Program-made: the position numbers and the translations under genes | DNA from: Geobacteraceae bacterium | GTDB lineage: Bacteria; Desulfobacterota; Desulfuromonadia; Geobacterales; Geobacteraceae | Assembly (NCBI GenBank): GCA_029975275.1 | Contig: JARKPN010000018.1 | Coordinates: forward strand, 41,421-105,420 | Length of the DNA: 64,000 nucleotides | Direction of reading: 5' to 3' | The notes under the pieces: generated by a model | Told to the model about the DNA's origin: nothing | The model's database searches: none | What the model saw: the letters and a program-made list of their open reading frames with translations, nothing else | Part shown: positions 10,579-18,979 of the stretch, one piece after another | Layout of the letters: each line of letters starts with the position of its first letter | Numbering within the stretch: position 1 is the first letter of the stretch

Positions 10579-11217
10579 CTACAAGTGTTGTTCCAACCCC
10601 TCGAGGATCTCGGTGATCCGGCCGTGCCTGGTCTTCAGGCTGGCCCGGTTGACGATGAGCCGGCAGGTGATCTCGGCGATGGTTTCCACCTCCACCAGTC
10701 CGTTCTGACGCAGGGTCTCACCGGTGGAGACCAGGTCCACGATCCGCTCGGACAGGCCTACCAGGGGTGCCAGCTCGATGGAGCCGTATAGCTTGATGAT
10801 CTCCACCTGCACCCCCTTGCCGGCAAAGTACTTCTCGGTGACGTTGGGATACTTGGTGGCGATCCGGATATTGGCCCAGCTTGATGGATCGTCCGTGCGC
10901 GAGAGCTCGGCAGGCTCGGCCACCACCAGCCGGCAGTAGCCGAACTTCAGGTCCAGGGGCTCGTACAGGTCCTTCCGCTGCTCCAGAAGGGTGTCCTTGC
11001 CCACGATGCCGAGATCCGCGCAGCCGTATTCCACGTAAGTGGGGACGTCAGTTGCCCGCACGATCATGTAGCGCATCTTCTGGGTCGGGTTCTCGAAGAT
11101 CAGCTTCCTGCTGTCGGAGAGGAGCTCGTCGCAGTCTATCCCTATCTTCTTGAACAGGGCGACCGAGTCGTGCAGGATGCGCCCCTTGGGTATGGCGATT
11201 GTTATGAAATCGGTCAT
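10579..11217 (-). CDS. hisG: ATP phosphoribosyltransferase, short form HisG
   Basis: Catalyses the first, committed step of histidine synthesis from ATP and PRPP. At 212 residues it is the short form, which lacks the C-terminal allosteric domain and normally needs the HisRS-like regulatory subunit HisZ. The start TIAIPKGRILHDSV and the PRPP-binding segment LVSTGETLRQNGLVEVE are visible. No hisZ is present in the window. The gene follows murA by 10 nt and so probably belongs to the same transcript. Confidence 0.95.
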   Translation of the reverse strand: MTDFITIAIPKGRILHDSVALFKKIGIDCDELLSDSRKLIFENPTQKMRYMIVRATDVPTYVEYGCADLGIVGKDTLLEQRKDLYEPLDLKFGYCRLVVAEPAELSRTDDPSSWANIRIATKYPNVTEKYFAGKGVQVEIIKLYGSIELAPLVGLSERIVDLVSTGETLRQNGLVEVETIAEITCRLIVNRASLKTRHGRITEILEGLEQHL

Positions 11218-11227
11218 TTTGGCAGGT

Positions 11228-12481
11228 CTATTCCTTCACCCGCTGGATGTCAGCCCCGAGGGCTGCCAGCTTCTTCTCGATGAACTCGTACCCCCGGTCC
11301 AGGTGGTAGATGCGGGACACCTCGGTGGTGTTGTCGGCAGCCAGCCCGGCCAGGATCAGGGAGGCGGAGGCCCTGAGGTCCGTGGCCATCACCGGCGCCC
11401 CGGAGAGACTCTTCACCCCCTTCACGGTTGCCGTGTTCCCCTCGATGATGATGTCGGCCCCGAACCGGAGCAGCTCCGACACGTGCATGAACCTGTTCTC
11501 GAAGATGTTTTCGCTGATGACGCTGGTCCCTTCGGCCACGGTCATCAACGCCATCATCTGGGCCTGCATGTCGGTGGGAAAGCCGGGATAAGGCCGCGTC
11601 TTGATGTTGATGCTCCTGACCCGGCGGGGTCCCTTCACCCGCAGGACGTTCTCCTTGTGGGCGATCTCGACCCCGGCGTCCTGCAGCTTGAATATGAGGG
11701 CGTCGAGATGGTCCGGCCGCATGTTGTGGATCCGGACGTCCCCCCCGGTGATGGCGGCCGCGGTCATGAAGGTTCCGGCCTCGATCCGGTCGGGCATCAC
11801 GCTGTGGGTAACGGGCTGCAGCTCATCGACCCCTGTTATGCGGACGGTATCGGTGCCCGCCCCCTCGATCTTCGCACCCATCTTGTTGAGCACTTCGGCC
11901 AGCTCCGGGATCTCGGGCTCGCGGGCCGCGTTTTCCAGGATGGTCTCTCCCTTGGCCGTGGCTGCGGCCATCATGAGGTGCTCGGTTCCGCCCACCGTGG
12001 AGATGTCGAAATTTATCCTGGCCCCTTTGAGCCTTCGGGCCTTGGCCGCCACGTAGCCGTGCTCAAGCGTGATCTCGGCGCCCATGGCCTCCAGCCCCTT
12101 GAGGTGCAGGTTGATGGGACGGGCGCCGATGGCGCAGCCGCCGGGCAGGGAGACCCTGGCCTTGCCGAACCTGGCCAGCAGGGGCCCGAGCACCAGCACC
12201 GATGCTCGCATGGTCTTGACCAGGTCGTAGGTGGCCTCGTGGCCGCTCAGACGTGACGTGTCGATCCGGACGATATTGCCGTTCCCCTCGACCTCGGCGC
12301 CGAGGCTTTCGAGCACCTTGATGGTGGTGTTTATGTCCCGCAGGAACGGCACATTGCGGATCTCGTGGGCGCCCGGGGCGAGTATGGTGGAAACGAAGAT
12401 GGGGAGTGCCGCGTTCTTGGAACCGCTGACCGTGACATCGCCGGCCAGTTTTTTCCCTCCCCTGATGATCAGTTTATCCAA
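11228..12481 (-). CDS. murA: UDP-N-acetylglucosamine 1-carboxyvinyltransferase MurA
   Basis: Cytoplasmic enzyme for the first committed step of peptidoglycan synthesis, transferring enolpyruvate from PEP to UDP-GlcNAc. The 417-residue protein shows [10 protein letters not shown] at the N-terminus, and the active-site cysteine in [15 protein letters not shown], the form that fosfomycin alkylates. The start is TTG at 12481; an in-frame TGA lies four codons upstream and GAGG is suitably placed, so no ATG start upstream is possible. It precedes hisG by 10 nt. Confidence 0.96.
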   Translation of the reverse strand: MDKLIIRGGKKLAGDVTVSGSKNAALPIFVSTILAPGAHEIRNVPFLRDINTTIKVLESLGAEVEGNGNIVRIDTSRLSGHEATYDLVKTMRASVLVLGPLLARFGKARVSLPGGCAIGARPINLHLKGLEAMGAEITLEHGYVAAKARRLKGARINFDISTVGGTEHLMMAAATAKGETILENAAREPEIPELAEVLNKMGAKIEGAGTDTVRITGVDELQPVTHSVMPDRIEAGTFMTAAAITGGDVRIHNMRPDHLDALIFKLQDAGVEIAHKENVLRVKGPRRVRSINIKTRPYPGFPTDMQAQMMALMTVAEGTSVISENIFENRFMHVSELLRFGADIIIEGNTATVKGVKSLSGAPVMATDLRASASLILAGLAADNTTEVSRIYHLDRGYEFIEKKLAALGADIQRVKE

Positions 12482-12541
12482 TGAAGTACCTCATTACGGC
12501 AGGCGCGCGTACTTTTCCTCGCCAGCCGGTTGTAGTGTATC

Positions 12542-12574
12542 ACCCGAGTCCGTGAAGTCTTCACGGACTCGGGT
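12542..12574. other. Perfect 16-bp hairpin between prmC and murA
   Basis: Arms 12542-12557 and 12559-12574 are exact inverse complements with a single-base centre. No T-run follows on either strand, so a simple intrinsic terminator is unlikely. It could modulate readthrough from prmC into murA or stabilise the prmC transcript end. Confidence 0.7.
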
Positions 12575-12598
12575 CTCAGGGATACGGCACATTCCCCC

Positions 12599-13447
12599 TT
12601 ACAGCCTTCTTCCGCCGACCACCCGGTCGATTCCGCCGGGGTCTCTGGCGGTGAACAGCTCGCCAAAACTGCCGGTGGCCTGGAACATGGCCTGCAGATC
12701 GCCTGCCTGACCGATGCCCATCTCCAGCAGCAGCCAGCCGCCGGCTCTCAGGCGGGAGAGCGAGCCGGGAATGATCAACCGGTAGAAGTCCAGGCCGTCC
12801 GCCCCTCCGTCCAGTGCCCCTCGAGGCTCGTAATCCCGCACCTCCGGCTGGAGCCCGGCCAGGTCGGGTGTCGGTATGTACGGCGGATTGGAGACGATCA
12901 GGTCGAATTCCCGCGCCTGGAAGGGCTCGAACAGGGAGCCCCTGAAAAGGGAGAGTGACACGCCGTGGCGCTGGGCGTTGCGCTCGGCCAGCACCAACGC
13001 CTCGGGCGACGGATCGACCCCGCAGACAACGGCATCGGGGAGCGCCGTGGCCAGGGCAACGGCGATGCAGCCGCTTCCCACACCGATATCGAGGATCTCA
13101 GCACCTTTACCGGCGCGGTTCACCGCCTCCCGGACCAAGACCTCGGTGTCGTGGCGGGGGATGAGCACCCCGGGTGCGACCTCGAACTCCAGCCCGTAGA
13201 ACTCCTGGCTGCCGAGGATGTACTGCAGGGGCTCACGCCGGGCCCGGCGGGCAACCAGGGTCCTGATGCCGGCAAGCTCAGGGGCCGTCAGCGGCCGGTC
13301 AAAGTTGACGTACAGGCCGACCCGGTCCAGGCCCAGGGCCGCGGACAGGAGCCATTCCGACTCCAGCCGGGCGTTTTCGACCCCCTTTTCGGTCAGGTAG
13401 CCCTTGGTCCAGTTGAGCACCTTGAGGATGGTCCAGGTCTCTTTCAT
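12599..13447 (-). CDS. prmC: Release-factor glutamine methyltransferase PrmC (HemK)
   Basis: SAM-dependent enzyme that methylates the GGQ glutamine of peptide release factors. The 282-residue protein has an N-terminal helical substrate domain (NWTKGYLTEKGVENARLESEWLL), the SAM-binding motif ILDIGVGSGCIAVALA and the catalytic SNPPYIP. The start is taken as the ATG at 13447 (MKETWTILKVL); an in-frame upstream extension runs into low-complexity repeat DNA. It follows prfA, its substrate gene, as in many bacteria. Confidence 0.95.
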   Translation of the reverse strand: MKETWTILKVLNWTKGYLTEKGVENARLESEWLLSAALGLDRVGLYVNFDRPLTAPELAGIRTLVARRARREPLQYILGSQEFYGLEFEVAPGVLIPRHDTEVLVREAVNRAGKGAEILDIGVGSGCIAVALATALPDAVVCGVDPSPEALVLAERNAQRHGVSLSLFRGSLFEPFQAREFDLIVSNPPYIPTPDLAGLQPEVRDYEPRGALDGGADGLDFYRLIIPGSLSRLRAGGWLLLEMGIGQAGDLQAMFQATGSFGELFTARDPGGIDRVVGGRRL

Positions 13448-13456
13448 TAAGAAGCA

Positions 13457-13484
13457 GGCACAAGGCGCAAGGCACAAGGCACAA
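13457..13484. repeat. Four 7-bp tandem repeats (GGCACAA/GGCGCAA)
   Basis: Four consecutive units GGCACAA, GGCGCAA, GGCACAA, GGCACAA lie just upstream of prmC. The inverse unit (TTGCGCC) occurs twice near 13625-13648, just after the prfA stop codon. The 204-nt prfA-prmC gap therefore has inverted low-complexity ends. The rest of the gap shows nothing recognisable. Confidence 0.7.
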
Positions 13485-13651
13485 GAAAAAACTTCTCTTT
13501 CAGAAGCATGGGAGACACTTCCTGATTGACATATCTGGCAACACGTATTCTTCCGAACACCGTGCAGACCATTTTTCCGCTATATTACTCATTTTGTGCC
13601 ATGCACGTGCCGTTTCAGAATATCCTTGCGCCCTGAGCCTTGCGCCCGCCT

Positions 13652-14725
13652 TTAAGCTGCCTCGCTCTGCGCCTTCAGGGCCTCCATCTGGTAGTGTGCC
13701 CGCAGTGCGTCCACGATCTCGCCGATGTCGCCGGCCATGATGGCGTCCAGCCGGTAGAGGGTCAGGCCGATGCGGTGATCGGTCATGCGGCCCTGGGGGA
13801 AATTGTAGGTACGGACCCGCTCGCTCCGGTCGCCGCTCCCGACCTGCTGCTTCCGGTCCGCGGCCATTTTTGCGTTCTGCTCGCTCACCATGATGTCCAG
13901 CATCCTGGACTTGAGGACCTTCATGGCCTTGGCGCGGTTCTTTATCTGGCTCCGTTCCTCCTGGCAGGCGACCACGATGCCGGTGGGCAGGTGGGTGATG
14001 CGTACCGCGGAATCGGTGGTGTTCACGTGCTGGCCCCCGGCGCCCGAGGACCGGTACACGTCTATTTTCAGGTCGGCCGGATTGATCTCGACGTCGATGT
14101 CCTCGGCCTCCGGCAGCACCGCCACGGTACAGGCGCTGGTATGGATCCTCCCCTGGGCCTCGGTGTCCGGCACCCGCTGGACCCGATGGGTGCCGGATTC
14201 ATATTTGAGCTTGGCGTAGGCCCCCTGCCCCTCCACCAGGGCCACGATCTCCTTGAATCCCCCCAGGTCGGACTCGGATGCCGAGATGACCTCCACCTTC
14301 CAGCGGTTTGCCTCGGCAAACCTGCCGTACATCCTGAAAAGGTCCCCGGCGAACAGCGCGGCCTCGTCCCCGCCGGTGCCGGCACGGATCTCCAGGACCA
14401 CGTTCCGGTCATCGTTGGGGTCCTTGGGCAGGAGGAGCAGCTTGATCTCTTCCTCCAGCTCTTCCTTGCGCTTCCCCAGCGCCTCCAGCTCGGCCTCGGC
14501 CATCTCGCGGATCTCCGGGTCAGGCTCGGCCAGGAGCCCACGGTTGTCCTCCATTTCGGCAACCAGCTTCTTGTGTTCCCGATAGGCGGCAACCAGGGAG
14601 GAGAGGTCGTAGTGCTCCTTGCTCAGCCGCCTGAACTCGGGCTGGTTCCCCAGCACGGCCGGGTCGGAGAGGAGGGATTCAAGCTCCTCGTAGCGTCTTT
14701 CCAGTTCTTCAATCTTCTGCAGCAT
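13652..14725 (-). CDS. prfA: Peptide chain release factor 1
   Basis: Recognises UAA and UAG stop codons and triggers peptide release on the ribosome. The 357-residue protein has the N-terminal helical domain, the stop-codon recognition tripeptide in [20 protein letters not shown] (P-D-T position, RF1 type rather than the SPF of RF2), and the peptidyl-transferase motif GAGGQHVN near residue 228. PrmC, which methylates that glutamine, is encoded next. The ATG at 14725 starts the canonical [16 protein letters not shown]. Confidence 0.97.
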   Translation of the reverse strand: MLQKIEELERRYEELESLLSDPAVLGNQPEFRRLSKEHYDLSSLVAAYREHKKLVAEMEDNRGLLAEPDPEIREMAEAELEALGKRKEELEEEIKLLLLPKDPNDDRNVVLEIRAGTGGDEAALFAGDLFRMYGRFAEANRWKVEVISASESDLGGFKEIVALVEGQGAYAKLKYESGTHRVQRVPDTEAQGRIHTSACTVAVLPEAEDIDVEINPADLKIDVYRSSGAGGQHVNTTDSAVRITHLPTGIVVACQEERSQIKNRAKAMKVLKSRMLDIMVSEQNAKMAADRKQQVGSGDRSERVRTYNFPQGRMTDHRIGLTLYRLDAIMAGDIGEIVDALRAHYQMEALKAQSEAA

Positions 14726-14743
14726 AGATAAAACCTTACCTCA

Positions 14744-14951
14744 TTTCCATCCGGAAAGCATCGACAGGGGACGGGTTGGAACTTCCCCGAAGCCCCTCGT
14801 AATCGGTCACCATCCGTCGCACTGTTCAAATGCTCTGCTGAAGTCCAGGCGCTTTCCCGTGAGGCAACTGATTGCACTGAAGCCGTACGAGAGGCTCCGT
14901 GAAAGCCCCAACCCGTCCCTTAAGCATCTCTCCAGGGTTACCGGACGGAAA
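14744..14951 (-). repeat. Copy C of the dispersed, structured intergenic element
   Basis: This copy lies in inverse orientation to 7345-7524 and 28515-28727. Outer ends TTTCCATCCGG (14744-14754) and CCGGACGGAAA (14941-14951) are inverted repeats with one mismatch. Inside them, GGGACGGGTTGG (14768-14779) pairs perfectly with CCAACCCGTCCC (14908-14919). It occupies most of the 311-nt gap between the DUF1385 gene and prfA. The rest of that gap holds the separate 40-bp inverted repeat at 15001-15040. Confidence 0.85.
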
Positions 14952-15000
14952 CTTCCTCGTATCGGTCCGGGACTACCGGCAAAAGTCTCCGGTGGTACGG

Positions 15001-15040
15001 CTAGTGTCCTGTGCGGTTAGTTCACCGCACAGGACACTAG
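15001..15040. repeat. Perfect 17-bp inverted repeat overlapping a stop codon
   Basis: Arms 15001-15017 and 15024-15040 are exact inverse complements with a 6-nt loop, and the outermost four bases at each end are CTAG. It overlaps the TAG stop codon of the DUF1385 gene. There is no T-run. It may act as a transcript-end hairpin or be the remnant of a small inserted element. Confidence 0.75.
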
Positions 15041-15942
15041 ACCACCAGTCTGTCGTCCTTGTGTCCCTCGTTCACCTCGATGGCCTCCTCCATGGAGCGG
15101 ATGGCGACCTCCAGTTGGGCGTCGTCGGGCTCACGGGTGGTGAGCCTCTGCAAGGCCAACCCCGGCGTGATCAGCAGCCTGACCAGGGGCGCCTGCTCGT
15201 GCCGGGCGCTCCATTTCAGCACCTCGTAGGACAGGCCCGCGATCAGGGGGAGGAGGACGATACGCGCCCCTGCCTTGGCATAAAAGGGCCAGAGCTTCGG
15301 GATCAGGGAAAAGACCAGGATGCTCACCAGCATGACGATCAGGAGGAAGCTGGTACCGCAGCGGGGGTGCAACCGGCTGTACCGCTTTACGTTTTCCACT
15401 GTCAGGGACTCGCCCGCTTCGAAGGCGTAGATGGACTTGTGCTCGGCCCCGTGGTACTGGAAGACCCGCTGGATGTCGTTCATCCGGGAGATGGAGTAGA
15501 CGTACAGCAGAAACACCAGTACCCGGATGAGACCGTCAACCAGGTTGAAGACAAGGTTCGAATCGCCGATGACGGGAACCAGCAGCTTCGTGAGGTAGAG
15601 AGGGAGCACGAAGAAGAGCAGGACCCCGAACAGGAGGGCGACCACCATGGTTCCGCCCATGGCCAGGGGGGTCAGCTCCTCCTGCTTCTCGCCTTCGGCC
15701 AGGGACGCGTTAGCGGAGAAGCTGAGGGCCTTGATGCCGATGACCAGGGATGAGAACAGGGCCACGGCGCCGCGCACCAGGGGAAGCTTGAGGACCGGGA
15801 ACCGCTCGGACAGCGGCACCACCCGGTCGCGCTTGACAACTATCTCGCCGTCGGGCCGCCTGACCGCAATGGCCATGGATCGCGGGGCCCGCATCAGAAC
15901 CCCTTCTATGACCGCCTGGCCGCCGATATTGATCTTCTCCAT
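15037..15942 (-). CDS. DUF1385 (YqhQ-like) membrane protein
   Basis: A 301-residue membrane protein starting MEKINIGGQAVIEGVLMRAP, the family signature of DUF1385, with VRRPDGEIVV and LPLVRGAVALFSSL close behind. Several strongly hydrophobic segments follow, and a conserved FQYHGAEHKSIYAFEAGE motif with histidine and glutamate is consistent with a predicted metal-dependent function. The start ATG at 15942 is chosen because it begins the family motif; the upstream in-frame extension overlaps thyX on the same strand. Members of this family commonly sit beside prfA, as here. The biochemical role is unknown. Confidence 0.85.
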   Translation of the reverse strand: MEKINIGGQAVIEGVLMRAPRSMAIAVRRPDGEIVVKRDRVVPLSERFPVLKLPLVRGAVALFSSLVIGIKALSFSANASLAEGEKQEELTPLAMGGTMVVALLFGVLLFFVLPLYLTKLLVPVIGDSNLVFNLVDGLIRVLVFLLYVYSISRMNDIQRVFQYHGAEHKSIYAFEAGESLTVENVKRYSRLHPRCGTSFLLIVMLVSILVFSLIPKLWPFYAKAGARIVLLPLIAGLSYEVLKWSARHEQAPLVRLLITPGLALQRLTTREPDDAQLEVAIRSMEEAIEVNEGHKDDRLVV

Positions 15943-15979
15943 GTTCGCCTCACAGTCCCCGGTCCGACCCGGGGTGCGT

Positions 15980-16672
15980 TCATCGCAGTGTCTTGTAGAA
16001 CTCCCTGACAGCAGCCATCCTGCCGCAGGACATGGCCCCCTCCGGACAGGCCCCTTCCAGACATCCAGGGCCTGCATTTTCGAAGATGACCGGTGCCGCG
16101 GCCCGTGCCAGCTTCAGCATCTCCACGGCCATGGCCCGGATCTCCCACTGTGCCCGCTCGCAGCAGCGCAGACGGAAGAAGTGGAAAAGCTCCCTGGCGT
16201 TCATGGTCACGATGATTTTGGTCTCGGTGGCGTTGGGTAGAATGTAGCGCGCATCTTCCGCCGGGATGCCGGCTTCGACCATCTCCCCGTACAGCCCGTG
16301 GATCGCGCGGACCTGGTCGGCGAACCGCTCCGCCATTGCCCGGTTCTCCGCCACGCTCGGCGGCACAACCACGTCGAACCGGTCTTTGTGGGAGACGTAG
16401 CGCTGGGACTGCTGGGAAAAGGAAGCAATCCGGTGCCGCACCAGTTGGTGGGTGGTCACCCGGGAGATTCCCTCGATGCCGAAGGTGAACGAAGCGTGCT
16501 CCAGGACCGACAGGTGCCCGAGGGACAGTATCTTTTCCAGAAACCCCCGGATATCGCTGCCGGAAAGTCGTTCACGCAGGTCGCCTATCGACACGGGGGA
16601 GTAGCAGAGCCGCGCGGCAAGGGCCACGGCCAGTTCGGGGTCCGGGGTGTGATGGATCAGGGTGACCAGCAT
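15980..16672 (-). CDS. thyX: Flavin-dependent thymidylate synthase ThyX
   Basis: Makes dTMP from dUMP using methylene-tetrahydrofolate and FAD/NADPH, replacing ThyA. The 230-residue protein has the ThyX signature RHRIASFSQQSQRY at residues 79-92 and the histidine-rich segment LGHLSVLEHASFTF. It sits between rpmE and the DUF1385 gene on the same strand. No thyA is seen in the window. Confidence 0.95.
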   Translation of the reverse strand: MLVTLIHHTPDPELAVALAARLCYSPVSIGDLRERLSGSDIRGFLEKILSLGHLSVLEHASFTFGIEGISRVTTHQLVRHRIASFSQQSQRYVSHKDRFDVVVPPSVAENRAMAERFADQVRAIHGLYGEMVEAGIPAEDARYILPNATETKIIVTMNARELFHFFRLRCCERAQWEIRAMAVEMLKLARAAAPVIFENAGPGCLEGACPEGAMSCGRMAAVREFYKTLR

Positions 16673-16720
16673 TACGTTCCTTCAGAGATAAATGGTCTGG
16701 GGAGGGTCAAGGAAACAGAT

Positions 16721-16751
16721 AAGGGGATTTCGCCATGGACAAAATCCCCTT
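16721..16751 (-). terminator. Putative terminator after rpmE
   Basis: A perfect 10-bp stem (AAGGGGATTT with AAATCCCCTT) lies between rpmE and thyX. The minus strand then reads ATCTGTTTC, a poor T-run, so it is probably leaky. Confidence 0.55.
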
Positions 16752-16780
16752 TCTTTGCATCCGCCTGGCCCCGGGGCCGA

Positions 16781-16978
16781 TTACATGCCGTATTTCTTCT
16801 TGAACCTTTCGACGCGGCCGGCGGTATCGATAAGCTTCTGCTTACCGGTAAAGAAAGGGTGACAAGCCGAGCAGATCTCCGTATGGATCTCGGACTTGGT
16901 TGAGCGGGTCTGAAACGTGTTGCCGCACATGCACTTGACGGTTATCTCGGAATATTTCGGGTGAATTCCCTCTTTCAT
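16781..16978 (-). CDS. rpmE: Large ribosomal subunit protein bL31
   Basis: A 65-residue ribosomal protein of the 50S subunit. Cys16, Cys18, Cys36 and Cys39 form the zinc site, so this is the zinc-containing (C+) form rather than the zinc-free paralogue. The start [16 protein letters not shown] is canonical and is preceded by AAGGAGGAAGCA. It lies downstream of rho, a common arrangement. Confidence 0.97.
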   Translation of the reverse strand: MKEGIHPKYSEITVKCMCGNTFQTRSTKSEIHTEICSACHPFFTGKQKLIDTAGRVERFKKKYGM

Positions 16979-17160
16979 TGCTTCCTCCTTGAATAAAGCA
17001 CGCTACCGGATCTTCCTGATAATTCTGGTTGGCCTTCGGTCGTTAATAATGATTGTTGCCGCCACACGAGACTCTGGGCACAACGCCCGAACATCCCCCG
17101 TGTCTCATGTACGGCCCCCAGGTACTTCCGAATCAATCTCTCATTCAGTTACAGGAATGT

Positions 17161-17183
17161 AAAAACGTAGCATCTTCGTTTTT
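17161..17183. terminator. Weak AT-rich hairpin after rho
   Basis: AAAAACG (17161-17167) pairs with CGTTTTT (17177-17183) in the 222-nt gap between rho and rpmE. The stem is A/T-rich and works only as a weak candidate. Nothing else was recognised in the gap. Confidence 0.3.
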
Positions 17184-17200
17184 TTTTATCAAGAGTTTTT

Positions 17201-18448
17201 TCACCTGCTCATGGAATCCAGGAAGTCCTGATTCGTCTTGGTTTCCACGAGCTTGCTGAGCAGAAACTCCATGCTGTCCACCACGTTCATGGGGTGGAGG
17301 ACCTTGCGCAGGATCCAGATCCGGTTGAGGGCGGCCTTATCGATCAGGAGTTCTTCCTTCCTGGTGCCCGATTTGTTCATGTCGATGGCGGGGAACACCC
17401 GCTTCTCCACCAGCTTGCGATCCAGATGGAGTTCCATGTTGCCGGTTCCCTTGAATTCCTCGAAGATGACCTCGTCCATCTTGCTGCCGGTATCGACCAG
17501 GGCCGTCGCGATGATTGTCAGTGAGCCCCCCTCCTCGATATTACGGGCCGCCCCGAAGAACCGCTTCGGCTTGTGAAGGGCATTGGAATCGACACCGCCG
17601 GACAGGACCTTGCCGGAGGGGGGGATGACGGTGTTGTACGCCCTGGCCAGACGGGTGATGGAATCGAGCAGGATCACCACGTCCCGCTTATGCTCCACCA
17701 GACGCTTGGCTTTCTCGATGACCATCTCCGCCACCTGGATGTGGCGCGCGGCAGGCTCGTCAAAGGTGGAGGAGACCACCTCGCCCCTGACCGAGCGCTG
17801 CATGTCGGTCACCTCTTCCGGCCTCTCGTCGATGAGCAGAACGATCAGGTACACCTCCGGATGGTTGACCGCTATGGAGTTGGCTATGTTCTGGATCAGC
17901 ATGGTCTTGCCGGTGCGGGGAGGGGCGACTATCAGCCCGCGCTGACCCTTGCCGATGGGGGCTATCAGGTCCATAACCCTGGTGGAGATGTTGTCGGGCG
18001 TGGTCTCCAGCTTGAGCCGCTCCATCGGATACAGGGGGGTCAGGTTGTCGAACAGGATCTTGTCCCTGACCACCTCCAGCGGCTCGTAGTTGACCGTCTC
18101 CACCTTCAGGAGGGCGAAGTACCGTTCCCCCTCCTTGGGGGGACGGATCTGGCCGGAGACCGTGTCGCCGGTCTGGAGGTTGAAGCGGCGTATCTGGCTC
18201 GGCGATACATAGATATCGTCCGGGCCGGGCAGATAGTTGTAATCCGGTGCCCGGAGAAAACCGAAACCGTCCGGAAGCGTCTCCAGCACCCCTTCGCCGA
18301 AAATCATGCCGTTCTTTTCGGTCTGGGCGTTCAGGATGGCAAAGATGAGGTCCTGTTTCCTGAGACTCGACGCCCCCTCGATATTGAGGCCCTTGGCAAT
18401 GGCGGTCAATTCGTTGATCTTCTTACTTTTCAGCTCTTGTAAATTCAT
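17201..18448 (-). CDS. rho: Transcription termination factor Rho
   Basis: Hexameric RNA-dependent ATPase that ends transcription at Rho-dependent sites. The 415-residue protein has the N-terminal Rho helical domain ([20 protein letters not shown]), the OSB-fold RNA-binding domain ([29 protein letters not shown]), then the RecA-like ATPase with Walker [16 protein letters not shown], Walker [17 protein letters not shown] and the Q- and R-loops. Length is near that of E. coli Rho. AGGAGAAGAA precedes the ATG. A 450-nt leader with three hairpins suggests control at the RNA level. Confidence 0.98.
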   Translation of the reverse strand: MNLQELKSKKINELTAIAKGLNIEGASSLRKQDLIFAILNAQTEKNGMIFGEGVLETLPDGFGFLRAPDYNYLPGPDDIYVSPSQIRRFNLQTGDTVSGQIRPPKEGERYFALLKVETVNYEPLEVVRDKILFDNLTPLYPMERLKLETTPDNISTRVMDLIAPIGKGQRGLIVAPPRTGKTMLIQNIANSIAVNHPEVYLIVLLIDERPEEVTDMQRSVRGEVVSSTFDEPAARHIQVAEMVIEKAKRLVEHKRDVVILLDSITRLARAYNTVIPPSGKVLSGGVDSNALHKPKRFFGAARNIEEGGSLTIIATALVDTGSKMDEVIFEEFKGTGNMELHLDRKLVEKRVFPAIDMNKSGTRKEELLIDKAALNRIWILRKVLHPMNVVDSMEFLLSKLVETKTNQDFLDSMSR

Positions 18449-18902
18449 TTCTTCTCCTGCCCCCAGACTCTCATAGGCATTTAATCTGCAATGAAATCGC
18501 TGCCGGGCTCCCCGGCTCGATGCAACAGTTTTTTCGGTTCATCCGGAAGTCTCCACCGCCGGACCGCGGATATCGGACGGCCCCGGGCCGTTCGCTCAGC
18601 TATGAAAGCCGTCCCGGTACGGGACGAATCGATGAAAATTCCGTTATGACATTGATTAATGGAGCATGTCCTTCGTGTAAGGAGGGAATCGTCATGGCTC
18701 TTACGGAAAGACTTCATTGATAATTGAAACACATCCAGGATCGTACCGGCGGGGAACATATGCCGGATCACGGTTTAATAAATGAAGTGTGGGCGCAATG
18801 GGTATAGGCTAGTCCGTTAAAGTTTGGTTCTCGAGGTTTACTGGTCTCTTGGAATGATTCGATAGGGGCGCAAAATTGGTTAAATAGTCGAGGAATAAAA
18901 CC
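18449..18902 (-). promoter_or_regulatory. Long structured leader upstream of rho
   Basis: No convincing gene lies between rho and the HD-GYP gene. On the transcript side three perfect hairpins occur: 18502-18516 (6 bp), 18577-18591 (up to 7 bp) and 18610-18626 (7 bp). A GTG-started open frame of 96 codons (18481-18771) runs in the same direction and ends 32 nt before rho; it resembles no known protein but could be a leader peptide. Leader-mediated autoregulation of rho is known in E. coli; its presence here is inference. Confidence 0.5.
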
Positions 18903-18931
18903 ATATAAACCGCTATCATCAGTTTTGTCAA
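18903..18931 (-). promoter_or_regulatory. Sigma70 promoter reading towards rho
   Basis: On the minus strand TTGACA (18931-18926) and TTATAT (18908-18903) are 17 nt apart. The start site would give rho a leader of about 450 nt. Confidence 0.75.
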
Positions 18932-18979
18932 TACAATTTTATCTCCACGTCCTCGAAAGGTGTGACGGGCGACAAAGCG

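Noticed and set aside
18693..18719. Nine-codon plus-strand frame ATGGCTCTTACGG... behind GGAGGG, a possible leader peptide
   Set aside because: No plus-strand gene or attenuator follows, and the site lies in the minus-strand rho leader.
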